From the NCBI RefSeq assembly GCF_028640845.1, contig NC_080540.1, positions 167,467,752-167,531,751 of the forward strand: a stretch of DNA of 64,000 nucleotides. Direction: 5' to 3'. Origin of the DNA: Ahaetulla prasina. Its lineage: Eukaryota; Chordata; Lepidosauria; Squamata; Colubridae. The first letter of the stretch is position 1. The number at the start of each line of letters is the position of its first letter. The position numbers were made by a program, and so were the translations under genes. Positions 1-12,003 of the stretch are shown here, piece by piece. Under the pieces are notes generated by a model. That model saw only the letters and a program-made list of their open reading frames with translations. It had not been told where the DNA came from and made no database searches.

Positions 1-95
1 CTTAGGGATACCTTTGACAAAGAAAGACCATGATGGCATGGTCAGCATTTGCTAGGATTTCAGATTTTCTATGGGTTGCTGCTATTACCCCTATC

Positions 96-269
96 CAGTG
101 GTGGTATTCAGCTGGTTCTATCCGGTACAGGCGAGCCGGTAGCGGCGGCTGCAGGAGGCTCTGCCCATCTGCCCGAATGTCATCATGTCCCATTTTTGAT
201 GCTCTGTGCATCCGCGCACGTGCTCACATTTGCGAACCAGTAGTGAAGGTAAGTGAATTTCACCCCCTG
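96..269. mobile_element. hAT-like MITE, group E
   Basis: The ends are CAGTGGTGGTATTCAG and GAATTTCACCCCCTG. A perfect 8-bp duplication, cccctatc, flanks the 174-bp element at 88-95 and 270-277. It has no coding capacity. Confidence 0.85.
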
Positions 270-805
270 CCCCTATCATCAGGAGTTACACTTTATCGCT
301 ATCGTGGAAAAACAATGATCTTCCAGTTATTTCAGAATCACAACTCCCACATAAGCCAAAGATGAAGAAAGCTGGAGGATCAATGATATCTGTAGGGTTA
401 ATGATCTTCTCAGTCTTGCCTTATAATGATTTTAAAAACCAGGCAGATGGGTCTCTGCAGCCTGCTTTCCTAATCACAACCTCCTCTTTTCACACATATA
501 GAACAGCAGGAGATGTCATTCAATCTATGTTTTTATTTTGCTGGCACAGAAATACAGCAACAAACCAGCCAGCTCTCTCTTGCTTTTGATGCCGGCCATA
601 GAAGAATAAATGTCCCTTCTTCTATGTCCAGCACAGACTGCTCCTTTCATTCTCTGCCAACCTATCTGGTAGAAGTCTAAATGTTTATCTGGCTATGAGG
701 GGAGTCTCGTTTTTGGGCAGCACGGCTACAGAAACTACCAATATCTTAATAGTTCAATAAAATTGATACGAAAATAACTTTTACAGGATTATTGACACAC
801 TATAC

Positions 806-1275
806 CCGTGATGGCAAACCTATCGCATGCGTGCCACAGGTGGGCACGCCAGCTTAGTTCTGGCACGCCAGCTGATTTTCTGGGGCCACTAGAAGTAGAG
901 AAACAGGCTGTTTCTTGCCTCCACAGGGCCTGGGGTCTGATGGGGAAGGCCCATTTTTCTCTCTCACCTGGCTCCAGAGCCTCTCTAGGAGAGTCTAGAG
1001 GCTGGGGACAGCAAAAAAAGTCATTTCCTGTCCAACTGGAAGTTAGCACATGGACTGTTTCTGGCCTCCAGAGGGATGAGGAAGGCTGTTTTCACCCTCC
1101 CCAGACTCATAGAGAGGCTCTGGAACCAGGTGAGAGAGAAAAACGGGCCTACCAGGCCATCGCGCGCACATGCGTGGGGGTGGGGCACATAGAATTATGG
1201 GTGTGGGCACGTGCACACGCAAGCCCCCTTCCCCCCGCCTCCTGGCACGCGATGGCAAAAAGGTTAGCCTCACTG
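806..1275. mobile_element. hAT-like non-autonomous element, group A
   Basis: It starts ccgtgatggcaaacct, ends in a degenerate ggttagcctcactg, and is flanked by a perfect 8-bp duplication cactatac (798-805, 1276-1283). The interior is rich in 'ggctctggagcc' and 'ctgtttctggcctcc' type blocks, shared with the copy at 27447. The open frames across it are not a known protein. Confidence 0.85.
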
Positions 1276-1343
1276 CACTATACTATACTGAGGGATGTAG
1301 ACAAGAATGTGAAATTCAGAGAAATATGTTTGGGGACCAAATA

Positions 1344-1735
1344 CAGGTAGTCCTTAATTTACAACAGTTCATTTAGTGACCATTCAAAGTTATAACAGCA
1401 CTTGAAAAAAAGTGAGTTACGACCATTTTTCAGAATTATGACCGTTGCGGCATCCCCATGGGCACATGATTTACATTTGGGTGGCTTGACAACTGACTCA
1501 CATGTATGACAGTCGCAGTGTCCCGGAGTCACGTGATCCCCTTTTTGGGCCAAGCGTAGTCATTGGGGAAACCAGATTCACTTAACAACCATGTCACTAA
1601 TTTAAGAACCGCAGCGATTCGCTGAACAAATGTGGCGAGAAAAGTTGTAAAGTGGGGCAAAGCTCACTTAACAAATGTCTCGTTTAGCAACATAAGTTTT
1701 GGGGTCAACTGTGGTTGTAAGTTGAGGACTGCCTG
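1344..1735. mobile_element. TA-flanked palindromic TIR element (mariner-like)
   Basis: It begins CAGGTAGTCCTTAATTTAC and ends TGAGGACTGCCTG, with TA on both sides. It is about 392 bp, non-coding and complete. The same family recurs at 9888, 15900, 22854, 27433, 41701 and 61.0-62.6 kb. The TA duplication points to a Tc1/mariner-type integrase; the exact superfamily is inferred. Confidence 0.75.
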
Positions 1736-1737
1736 TA

Positions 1738-2729
1738 AGACATTCAGGTTACAGTGCCCTCAATCGCACACAAGATTCTGCATCGAAGATAGCCATCCAT
1801 AAAGACGCCAGTATTGGCATCCTCTTATTTCTCCCTCCCGCAAACGAAAGCTGTGTTCCCAAGTTCACTTCAGGACAGATGCCTGCAGGTGAGTAATCTA
1901 CTCATGTGACAAAGCTCTGAAATGCTCCGACATTCAACTTTGCTGAGAGTGAGTTTTCCAATAGGATTACAGAGCAAGGTTATAAAAAAAAAATGAGCCT
2001 CTTTGATCTACAGGAGTATGAAACCTCCAAGGAGCATTAAACACCTCCCAAGGACAGTGTGGCTATTTAGCAGGCCTGCAAGGAAACTGAAATAAAAGTT
2101 TTTGGTTTGGGTTTTTTCGTTTTCCTTTTGTACACTTGTTCCTCCTGAACTGCTCAAGGTGCTGGCGCTGCACCACGCTTAATTTCGATGTTGGCTCACT
2201 TGAAAGAGAACTTGATTGAACTCCTAACAAGTGTGCACAGAGCTGACCATACTTAATATGCAAATCAGTCTGCTAACCACCCATTTCTTTCTTCTATCAA
2301 GAGCCTATCTCTTATTTGGATTATACTGATAAACTGTAAGCTAATAATTAATCTCTTCCTTAGGGAACATTCACTTTGATTTACTTATGCTTTTCATGAC
2401 CGCGGGTTTTTTTGTTTTTTTTTAAGAATGATTCTCTGTCTTTATTGAACTCTCTTCAAATATTTTTCCAACTATCTACATAAGCCTTGCAGGAAGATAG
2501 AAGGATGGATTGAAGTAGCATTTAACGAACAAACAAAAAAGTATCTGCATTATCCAATGTGTGCAACTTTTTGTATGTTTCTGGCTTGTATTCCCTATTT
2601 TCATCTGAATCACTTCATTTTCCTCTTAATTGATGCCGTTTTTACATTTTGCTCCCCCTTAATTGCTTTTTATAATGTTATTTACAGAAGAATGAAATTC
2701 TTCTGTAACGAAATTCACCCCATTCCTAA
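1738..2729. other. Unassigned intron 3 sequence
   Basis: This is AT-rich single-copy-looking DNA with a short poly-A/T run. I see no exon, RNA gene or recognisable repeat. Confidence 0.4.
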
Positions 2730-2838
2730 AAGGGGCGTGCACAAGTACACAAAAGTGCCTACCGTTCCTGTCCTATTGTTTTCTTTCATTATATGTGTTT
2801 ATATATAATGTTGTGACAAAATAAATAAATAAATAAAA
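2730..2838 (+). mobile_element. LINE 3' terminus with AATA tail
   Basis: The stretch 'aggggcgtgcacaag ... gtgcctaccgttcctgtcc' followed by (AATA)n matches the end of the longer copy at 29085-29500. This is a 5'-truncated non-LTR retrotransposon end; the clade is not certain. Confidence 0.6.
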
Positions 2839-3085
2839 TGTCCCAGTCAGGAATGTATGCAATGCATATAAAGCGTAGTATTATGACCTCTGTTACAGAT
2901 ATGTACAGTACACCCAAAGTGTAGTAAATATAATATGTGTAACAATACAGTAAGAATTAACAGGAATCTTGGCTTTTAAACCCATGGTGTCAGCTTTCCA
3001 CAAGCAAGAGACAAGTTTCCTCTTTTTCAGAGGAAATGACAGTAATCTGAAATAATTTCTAAACTCGTGTCTGAAAGCTTATTAT

Positions 3086-3260
3086 TCAGATCGCATAAGG
3101 GGCAGACATTTTGGTGAAGTGCTCCACATTAGGGTCCTGCATCTTGAACAGTGACAGCACTTTCTCCATCAAGCTGAATCGCTCAAGCTTGGTCTGGGAT
3201 CACTTCAATGGTTCAATCTCTTCTTCTTCCTCTCCTCTTCCTTCTTTTTGTCTTCTTCTT
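3086..3260 (-). pseudogene. Unidentified coding-like fragment
   Basis: The minus frame reads SQTKLERFSLMEKVLS, LFKMQDPNVEHFTK, MSAPYAI and stop, preceded by a run of Glu codons (gaa/gag) and one in-frame TGA. Such a stretch looks like the C-terminus of a nuclear or cytosolic acidic protein. There is no splice acceptor at its start and no poly-A tail directly after it. I do not recognise the parent gene; a decayed retrocopy is the best guess. Confidence 0.35.
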
Positions 3261-3644
3261 CTTCTTCCTTTTTTTTTCTGACTTTCCATGAGGTTGAATT
3301 AGATAAAGTCAGGAGAAGACAGGAAAAGTCTGGCTTCCTGCATACTACAGTACAGATTTGGCACATTGGAAACTAACCCTTTCCCAGCTTCTCTTGACTT
3401 CTGGGACCTTCTACGATGGACTTGTGGACCGGTTTGTTCATATCAGTGAACATTCACAACTCAAAAAAGTTCGTAAGTAGAGTAATATCTATATCCCTTT
3501 GCATATATTCAGTTACTATTAATTGTGCTTCTTTGAACACTTGCTATCCTACTAATAGCAAGAATGACTTTTACTTCTCTTCTTAACCCAACCAAAATCG
3601 TGTCAGTCCTTTTGCCACCATGTCACAATGGCAGCTTATAATCA

Positions 3645-3695
3645 GATAGCTAGATAGCTAGATAGCTAGATAGCTAGATAGCTAGATAGCTAGAT
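3645..3695 (+). repeat. (TAGATAGC)n microsatellite
   Basis: An 8-base unit is repeated about six times, just 3' of the second LRP1 exon in transcript orientation. Confidence 0.9.
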
Positions 3696-3764
3696 ATTTA
3701 ACACCAAGAATTTTCGGAATTTTGCTTCCTAATTAGCTGGCATTTACCCAACTGTACAACTTAC

Positions 3765-3902
3765 CTCTACAGTGTGGGCCTTCATCTGAACCATCTGTGC
3801 AGTCACGTTCGCCATTGCAAAGCTTGGTCATGGGAATGCAAACATCAGTCCCCATGCAGTTGTACTCGTTTGGATGACATCTCGACACCTTGCTATGTGG
3901 AC
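3765..3902 (-). CDS. LRP1: LRP1 coding exon, second LDL-receptor class A repeat
   Basis: This is the next LRP1 exon downstream on the minus strand. It starts with GT, completing the Cys codon split after the previous exon, then reads [30 protein letters not shown] and [15 protein letters not shown]. It has the six-cysteine LDLa pattern and the acidic DCxDGSDE calcium site. The acceptor is a pyrimidine-rich stretch ending ttttccag, and the donor is gtaagt after TGT-AGA-G. It is 138 bases and phase 1 at both ends, so it joins the upstream exon in frame. The following EGF-like exon is not seen between here and position 1, so intron 3 probably runs off the window. The ORFs on the opposite strand here are shadows. 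Confidence 0.92.
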
Positions 3903-4159
3903 CTGGAAAATAGGAAGAGCCACTGCCATTATGAGGGTCTCCAAGGGTCCCAGCAAAAGGAATGGAGCCTCATGTGTATGGATGATGCGACACATACTCC
4001 ACGTTCCTTTATATCTAGAAAGCAGAATGCATGAGCTCATATAATTGCTAAGGAAATGAATGTGGGAATACAACAGGCACAATGCTAGTCATTACTCCCA
4101 AGTGACCTTGGTGAAATGCACACACAATTATTCTATTCCTCGTAAATGTTGGTTTAAAG

Positions 4160-4484
4160 CAGGGGTGTCAAACTCGATTTCATTGAGGGCCGCATCAGGG
4201 TTGTGTTTGACCTCGGGGATGGCGGGGGGCCAGGGTGGGCATGCCCAGCTTGACGTCACTCATATCAGAGGTGCCTGTGGTGGCCCGTGCGCTCTGCCAG
4301 TGAAAACGGGCTCCTGAGCTCCATTTTCAGCTGGGATGGCTTCCTGCAACCCTCTGCCAGCTCCATTTTTGCTGGCAGAGGCACTGTGGGCTGGTAGTTC
4401 GCTGTTTCCAGTGTGGCCTCAAGGGCAGATCCAAGCACCCCGTGTGCTGGATCCAGCCCACAGGCTTTGAGTTTGACACCCCTA
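4160..4484. mobile_element. hAT-like MITE, group B
   Basis: The ends CAGGGGTGTCAAACTC and GAGTTTGACACCCCTA are inverted repeats. The flanking 8-mers gtttaaag and atttaaag match at 7 of 8 bases. The GC-rich interior is related to the copies at 25650 and 63578. Confidence 0.85.
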
Positions 4485-5317
4485 ATTTAAAGCATATATT
4501 TGAGTGCTCCTTTTCAGTCTTAAAATTAATTCAAATTCACCTAGGAAATTTTCAAGTAGTTTGGAGTGCAAAGGGTTTTAAAAGATTGGAACCATGCTGA
4601 CTTATGGTAGCTGCAGTCGCTACCTACTGCTGACCCAGATCCTTTTTCCACAAGGCTATGAAATCTCAGATTGTATTTCCAAGGGAAACATACTAAGCGA
4701 ATTAGTTTGAGTAACTCTGTATTAAAGATTAATTAAACCAAATTCTTTTATGGCTCAGGTTAGAAGCCTTGGTGTGTACTGATCCATCAGTCAAAGTATT
4801 CTGCCATGTAGAATAGTTCTTCCATCAGCCACTTAATCATTACTGACAGGAAGAACCTTAACAAACTATTTTACTTATTTTAAAAGCTAATAAATTAGGT
4901 AATTAATTTCATGTGACAGGTTTGTGGTACACCCCAAAGGGTTGCATTAGACAGGAATTGTTAACATTATAAAAACCACTTTTAAAGGTGCTGTTCTTTT
5001 GCCCATAAATATATGGCCTCTCTAACTGAGTTGGCTACAATACAGAAATAAATACAATTGAAAAAAGAAGAATTGAGAAGAAGGTCTGAACTGAGAGTCT
5101 AAAATGCTAAGCAGGGATGACATTTTAAGGGTAAAAACAACAAAAGATTCCCTTTAAAAAAAAAAACTTTTAACTTGATTATCACATAATGTTTCTGCTA
5201 CAACATCCGGATTTCTATTATGCAATTATTATTAATATTAAATGGCAATTGTTACTGTTATTACTGCTAGCGATTCTCTAACTGTGAGTATCAGCAATGG
5301 AAACTAGGATTATGGAC

Positions 5318-5400
5318 AACTGACCTTGGGCCAGTCAGTTTTTCTCAGGCAATGACAATTGCAAACTACTTCTGAAAAATCTTGCCAGGAAAAGTGCAGG
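5318..5400 (+). mobile_element. Old tRNA-type SINE fragment (MIR-like core)
   Basis: The block 'gaccttgggccagtcag' followed by 'ggcaatgacaattgcaaactacttctg' matches the interior of a squamate tRNA-derived SINE whose other half appears inverted at 60549-60655. No ends remain. Confidence 0.5.
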
Positions 5401-8400
5401 AACTCAAAATCAGACATAATTGGATGACTATATCTATATTTAAATTCAGCACAATTCAAAATCTTTATAAACTTCCTAACATAAGCCTCTCTGTGCTAAT
5501 GCTTATAATTCTAATATCCACCAGCATCAATAAGGGCCACATTAATTGAGATTTAAAACAAAAGTTGCTTAGCATCTTCCTTTTCTTTTTCACAGAGTAA
5601 ATAACTCTTTCTATACTTTAACTTTGCAACCTTTGCAACCAAATACTCTATCTTCTCCTCTCACTCGGTTACCTTTGTACAAGCAAGAATATTTCAAATT
5701 GAGTTTTAAAAAATGTTATAAGTGTAATGTAATACATATTAAACCACATATTGAATCTGTATCTTTACCATGTAGCTTTATAATTTAGCGAAAAGTGACA
5801 GAAATTAAAGACTAAGTCTAGTGTAAACCATTATGCACAGCCTTAAGATTGTTACAGGTTACATCTTTATTCTCCAGACACTTGTTTGATAATATACCCT
5901 CTGCTTGCGAAAAAGAGAAACTCCATTACTGCCCCCCCAAAATCTCTTTTTAAGTCTTTACTAGATAGGAAAATTTCCATAGCTAAATATCTCAGGATAC
6001 AGAGTTTAACCTCACCCAACCCTGTACAATAATGCTAAGCCATCACCCTTAATGAAAGAGCCACTCTACAATGGGCAAGAGATAACCAAGCTAGTCTCTT
6101 CCAATAGTCAAGGATAACAAGAATTGTAGTCCAAAGCATCTGAAGGATATCAGATTACCTGCTTCAAATCTAGGCAATGGCTAACTGCTTCAGCTACCTT
6201 CTTTCCCAAATGTGTCCAAACTATGTCAGTCCCTTTCATCAAGGACTTTTGCTTAGCCCAGAGCAATCAAACATATAATGCAATTCCGAGTCCCTTATTT
6301 ACTGATGACTATGGGGAGGGGGGGGATCAGAATCCTATAGCAGCTTATGTATTATCTCTACTAGCAACACAATCCTTAAGAGGATGTTGTAAGAGACAAC
6401 ATTCCAAAAAGGAAAGGAGTTGAGAAGAGAAGAAAGCGTGCAATCTCGGGCACTTATTGTTAAAAACATCTTCTGATCCCCTGCTGAAATGACAAGGGAA
6501 GGGATGGCAAAAGAAGCTTTTGGTCTTTCAGAAGATTTGCTCAAACATCACTGCTTCCCTTCTTATCCTCAGCTACAGCCTCTTCAGTTGGTTGCCTTTA
6601 GATGACAGTGAAGCTACTTGATCTACAGCTGATCAATGGTTGGTGCCAGCCTTAATAAATACTTATGCTTTGGCTAGAAAGCTCAGAGGGAAGCCTCAGT
6701 AGGTATTGCCCCAAATTTGTCAGCAGTCCAAAACCTTAATTAATAATTGGTGTCTGCATTTAAATTAATAGGTGCTTTTTAAAATCTGTGGGAACAATCA
6801 AGAAGAAGCTAAATGAGCAATAATGAGTTCATCCCAACCTGGGGCTCCATTGTTTGGAATATGCTTGAGATTCCTTGGTGTTTGCATGCAAATGTTATGT
6901 CAGCTTGTCTTTATAAAGCTAACCCAACTTGGATATTAACAATGAAACCTCCAGTTTTCCTCTCCTATTTCCTTTATCTCCAGATCCTGTCTGGGGTAAC
7001 TCTTGCCTGTCATTGCTAAGACAGGACTGAGAAGTTCTCCATCTTCTGGAGCTGGAGCCAGTCCTTTCTCACGCCACTATGGCACCGTGTTGACGCCCCC
7101 TTATCTTTCTAGGGCTAGAAGGCTTTCTCTTGGAACACCCCCCCCCAAATGAATTTCTAGTGCTAGGGATAACAGCTCATTTTCTAATATCAATATTAGC
7201 AACATCAGTGATGTTGGCACATGAGATAAGCTTCATAAATCAGGGTCCCTCTTTTTTCATGTTTTACAGCAACAGTTCTGTGCTGACCGAAATAAAATGC
7301 ATTCCGTTATTGTTTTTTGAATGTTGGGTTTTAATTAGTTTATTAATGTCATCTGCTTTTCACCCAAGCTCTCTAAATTGGTTTAGAATGCTAGGACCTA
7401 TAATCCAACACACTTAAGACAGAATCAAATTGGGAAAAATATATTTGTGTGCTATATAATAAGCACAGAATCATGCTAAGTAAAATACACAATCTACATT
7501 TTTTCCCAGAAATCTAAATTGCAGTTAGCAAGCCAACTAAACTGCCTTAATGCATTATTTTGTTCATAGATCAAATTTTGGTGAAGGGAAAGGAAAATGG
7601 AATATAATGATTTGAGTTATGAACTTCAACCATTTGAAGCACCATTTCTCCCTTAATAAGCAGCATATTCGGCAGTATTTTAACTGTCCACAGAATTGAA
7701 GCTTCTTTTTTTTAAGCTTTATAGTTGACCAAGCGTAATTATTATTGGTTATACTTGGTAAGTGCTCCAGTGAGCAATCTATTGACATCAAATTGTATAG
7801 CATTTGATACTAAAACTCATAAGAAAATTGCATTTGTTAATTTTGCAACCAGAAAACAGTAAAAATATTTTTTTTAGCTGCTTTGATCTTCCACAAGTTC
7901 TTCCGTTAGACACCGAATAGCAATGTGGAAAAACTAACAATATTTGAATATTTGAATTGATTCAATTCTCAAATTTAGAGGCAAACTGAGATCAGTTGGA
8001 GTTTGTCATTGTCTTACTACAGTTGGTGTCTCATTCCAGAGGCATATCTATACAAAAGACACTTAACATCCGGCCTCTGTCAAATATTTCACAATGATTG
8101 CCCCATTTTGAAATACTGCCCTGGAGAAATTTGGCAGACATCCCAGAGGCCAAATCCGTTTTCTTGTTATAATCAAGAATTAATTGCACTGGGCCAAAAG
8201 ATGAAGAATTTGCTGGGTCCCACTTTTCTTGCAGCTAAAAACAAGGATCCAGTTGGGTCAGTCTGAAAGCTCACCTAGCCCATGATCCTGCTTCTCACAG
8301 GAGTCATCTAGATGTTTTTCAGTAAACTCCTCAAGCAGAACATGACTGCAACAGCACCTTCCCTTCCCATTACTTCAGACGTGACATTGAGAGCCCATCC

Positions 8401-9887
8401 TTCTGAACCTGACAATCGCAAATACCATCATGACTCGGGCATCGATATCTTTCTCCACTACGGATCTGCATCATCTCCTTTTAAGGCTAAGTTGGGAGGG
8501 TCAGCCCTTCTCATCTTGCTGGAACAAATTCCAATCCTTTGCTATCTACTGAGGAAAATAGTGCTCAGTTTTATCTGCCCTGAATCTCGCTCCATTCAGT
8601 TTACTGGATAACCTTGGGGTATAAAATTATAAAGTGGAAACAACCCTTCATCCTATCAAATTTCTCTATAATGCGCATCGTTTTATGCATACTTTGTATC
8701 TTCCTTTTTCCTTTCTTCTAACGCTAAAAAGCTTGACATGCCATTCTTCATGGCAAGTTACTTCCGCCCCTAAAATCATTTTAGTTTCTTTTTTACTATG
8801 TCTATTCCAGCTCTTCAGTATTCTTTTCCAAGTAACAATCCGTACTATTTATAATGTGATTGTATCACACATTTGTATAAAGGTGGCTTTAGTTTTAATT
8901 TCTTTCCTGGTTGTTCTAAGAATTTTTGTTTTTAAATCCATGGATTTTTCTTCAGTAACGTTTTTCTCTTATATATCCCTGATAATTTTTAATGGTGGTT
9001 TCTATTAGTTTTAGAAACCTGTTGGCCATAGCCATTAAACTATCCGGCCTATAATTTCCTGGATAGTCTCTAGAACTTTCTGAGAAATGATCTGGTAATT
9101 TTGTTTCTTAACACTACTTTTTATGCCCAAGTCCATTTTAAAAATGTCAGTTATATTTGTGCCACATTTTCTGTGACCGATATAAAGAAGTCATTCAGCA
9201 TCTATTCAATCACTTAGGATATTTTTAACAGACTCCACAGCCAACTTCTTCTGAAATAGTTTCTTGTTTCAGGCACACACACACAGGCATTTTGTATTTC
9301 CTCTTTCTTTCCCTATTCTATTTATTCAGCTTATAAAAATAGCTATAATGGCCACAAATACATCTCAGTAACAATACCAAAGCATCCACTGAAACATATT
9401 AAATTAAACAAATCAAAATCATCCACTAAAATATATTAAGCCTAACCATCAATCAAAAAAGCCTTTCAGGAAAGCTTGAAAAAAAATCCCCTTTTTCCCT
9501 GATCTGTATGAATGCAAATACAGAGGAAGATCTTTAAAAAAAAATAAAGAAGAGTTCATAAGAAAAAAACCTTTTCCTATTGTATCCAAAAATTCCATCT
9601 TGAATTTTTGTTGTTGAAAAACATTGGTATTTTTTTCTCTTCTCCCTGGAAGATCTTTCTGTTATGACTTCATTCCACTCCTAAGTCTCAGCCCAACTCA
9701 GTTAGTTATAGGCAAAAAATAGAGGAGTCCTGTGTCTACTTTCTTAAGATAATGGACGGATGGTGAGACAAATGAATTAACTCACAGTCCCAAAGCTCAC
9801 ACAGAGCAAGGGAACCAGTGGATTTAAATTCTGTTGTCCCATTCTTGGTTTAATTATGAAGGTTATAAGTTAGGTAGCAGGGAACTA
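5401..9887. other. Unassigned intron 2 sequence
   Basis: AT-rich sequence with no supported exon. The stretch 8250-8320 and the pyrimidine-rich part at 8620-9250 have the look of very old repeats but I cannot assign them. Confidence 0.4.
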
Positions 9888-10151
9888 CAGATAGTCCTTG
9901 ACTTACAACCATAACTGAGCCCAGAATTTATATTGCTAAATGAGAAATTTGTTAAGTGGGTTTTTGCCCCATGTTACGACTTTTTTTGCCACATTTGTTA
10001 AGTGAATCACCGCAATTTGTTAAATTAGTAACACAGTTGTTAAGTGAAGCTGGCCTCCTCATTGACTTTGCTTGTCAAGAAGGTCACAAAAGATGCTCAC
10101 ACGACACTAGGACAACCGTCATAAATGTGAACCTGTTGCCAAGCATCTGAA

Positions 10152-10416
10152 TGTAAATCAAACCGACCTCCGGGCCTTTAAGCGCAAGCTCAAGACTTTT
10201 TTGTTTCACCGAGCAGGGTTGGCCTAAGGGTAATTTTTAATTGGGTGGTTTTATTACTTGTTATTTTACTATTCGGCCTATGGTTTCAGATTTTTAAATT
10301 TCAAATATTGTGTTTTTTAATTTTTGTATATGTCTTTTTAACTTGGCTGTAAACCGCCCTGAGTCTTCGGAGAAGGGCGGTATAGAAATGTAAATAATAA
10401 ATAAATAAATAAATAA

Positions 10417-10488
<72 letters not shown>

Positions 10489-10490
10489 AT
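10152..10490 (+). mobile_element. LINE (L2-like) 3' end nested in a TIR element
   Basis: It contains the translated scrap RAFKRKLKTFLFHRAGLA, the 'aaaccgccctgagtc ... gaagggcggtat' hairpin-like 3' motif, and a (AAAT)n tail expanded with (GATA)n at 10416-10456. The same 3' motif ends the LINE at 61955-62370 and the SINEs at 30222, 39462 and 58650. Confidence 0.65.
10397..10489 (+). repeat. (AAAT)n / (GATA)n compound microsatellite
   Basis: An AAAT run, a GATA run of about ten units, then AAAT again forms the tail of the nested LINE. It produces spurious YLFIYLFI-type ORFs on the minus strand. Confidence 0.95.
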
Positions 10491-10904
10491 GTGGCCATAG
10501 GGATGCTGCAAAGATCATAAGTGTGAAAATGGTAATAAGTCCCTTTTTTCAGTGTCACTGAACTTTGAAACGGTCACTAAATGAACTGTTGTAAGTCGAG
10601 GACTATCTGTATTTGATGCACAACATGCATCAATGGTTTATTTTCAACCATTCCTGAATTTCCCACTATCTACTGAATGCTTGCTGGCTGTTCTAAAAAA
10701 CCTTCTTCCATTGGCATTTCACACAAATCAAAACAATGTTGAGGCTCTCCCTCTGCCAAGGGACACTTTCTATCATTTACAAAGAAGTCCAAACTTCCTT
10801 TTAACATGCCCTAATAATGCTTGTGGAGCAGCAGGGAAGGCATTTTGACCATTCTCTATCATACTTATTATGGAAAAAGGAATACGGTTCAATGACTGAG
10901 CACA

Positions 10905-11462
10905 TCTCTATATATAAAAGCGAAAACCACTCACACATTAATCACGAAATCTCCAGAACCATGAAGCCTACAAACCTGAAATTTACCACGTATGTTCCTC
11001 TTGGCTTCTAGGTGCTCATTAAGAAAGGATTTTTCAAAATGACCATCAGAGCATCAGTATTTCCTATATTATTATAACACGCTCTGATGCTAATTAGTTA
11101 GACATTCCACTCCCCTTCCCAATTTCAAAATAATTCTGAAGAGAATGGGATAGCATGGGACAGGCTTCTGTGGGGCAAGACTCATGGAGAGAAGGGGCTA
11201 GAAAGCCTGAGGGAGAGAAGGGGATAGGACAGGAGATGTTTCTGTGGGGCAAGGCTGAGGGAGGGAAGGGAATAGGAAAGGATCTATGGGACGAGCCTGA
11301 GGGAGAGAAAGGGATAGAGAGGAGAGGCTTCTGTGAAGCTAGCCTGAGGAAGAGAAGGGGAGAGGAGGGACCAATAGTAACCACTCATTAATTTTCAAAC
11401 ACTTAGTCTATTTATCAAGCCCAAGCACATAGTTTCGTAGCGAAACATGGGCGTCCAGCTAG
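10905..11462 (+). mobile_element. Non-autonomous Helitron
   Basis: The 5' end is TCTCTATATATAAAAGCG after an A; the 3' end is CTAG followed by T, as expected for A|T insertion with no target duplication. A hairpin GTTTCG-TAG-CGAAAC lies at 11432-11446, about a dozen bases before the CTAG terminus. There is no Rep/helicase coding sequence. The interior at 11140-11370 is a purine-rich imperfect tandem repeat of roughly 55-60 bases. Confidence 0.85.
11140..11370 (+). repeat. Purine-rich minisatellite inside the Helitron
   Basis: Four or so diverged units share 'cttctgtggggcaag' and 'cctgagggagagaa' blocks. The resulting GEKGI-type ORF is a by-product of the repeat. Confidence 0.7.
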
Positions 11463-11599
11463 TACTTTATAGGCAAAAAGCCCAAGGTTCAGACTCCAGC
11501 AACTTCACTTAAGAGAATTAATACTCCATATGAAGTAAAATTCTCAGCTGGAGAAATGTTCTACTCAGCGGAATATAATCAGACAATTTTTAAAGAATC

Positions 11600-12003
11600 T
11601 TCAGTTAGGACCACTACTATCCTAAGGAAGGCTGAGCACCAAAGAATTGAGGCCTTTGAACTCTGGTGCTGGAGAAGACTCCTGCGAGTTCCTTGGACTG
11701 CAAGGCGATCAAACTGGTCAGTCCTAGAGGAGATCAACCCTGACTGCTCTTTAGAAGGCCAGATCCTGAAGATGAAACTCAAATACTTTGGCCACCTAAT
11801 GAGAAAGAAGGACTCACTGGAGAAGAACCTAATGATGGGAACAATTGAAGGCAAAAGAAGAAGGGGACGGCAGAGAACAAGGTGGCTGGATGGAGTCAGT
11901 AGGCATGAGCTTAAATGGACTCCGAGGGATGGTAGAGGACAGCAAGGCCTGGAGGAATGTTGTCCATGGGGTCAGACATGACTTCGCAACTAACAACAAC
12001 AAC
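11600..12003 (+). mobile_element. BovB (RTE-clade) LINE, 3' end
   Basis: The frame includes EAFELWCWRRLLRVPWTARR, LKYFGHLMRKKDSLEK and GKRRRGRQRTRWLDG, the conserved C-terminal region of the BovB reverse transcriptase ORF. After it come a remnant of 'GHG..RHD' coding sequence (ggtcagacatgacttcgcaac) and an (AAC)n-like tail. It is 5'-truncated, frameshifted near the end and inactive. BovB is known to have moved horizontally between squamates and ruminants. Confidence 0.92.

Larger units (their letters stand above)
9888..10609. mobile_element. TA-flanked palindromic TIR element split by a LINE insertion
   Basis: The left end CAGATAGTCCTTGACTTAC and right end GTCGAGGACTATCTG are both flanked by TA. 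The element is interrupted at about 10152-10490; without that block the two halves join as in the intact copy at 22854. Confidence 0.75.

Noticed and set aside
808..1350. 180-codon ORF on the plus strand
   Set aside because: It lies across the hAT element 806-1275 and runs into the next TIR element; the same interior occurs at 27447.
3645..3695. CRISPR-like repeat with short spacing
   Set aside because: It is a pure 8-base tandem repeat in a vertebrate intron.
3774..4034. 86-codon plus-strand ORF opposite the second LRP1 exon
   Set aside because: Shadow of the minus-strand exon; cysteine-rich only because the complement is an LDLa repeat.
10294..10558. Hydrophobic YLFIYLSIYLS-rich ORFs that look like membrane proteins
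   Set aside because: They are translations of the (AAAT)n/(GATA)n microsatellite.
10917..11011. Possible small gene at the Helitron 5' end
   Set aside because: The frame is part of the conserved Helitron terminus, not a gene.
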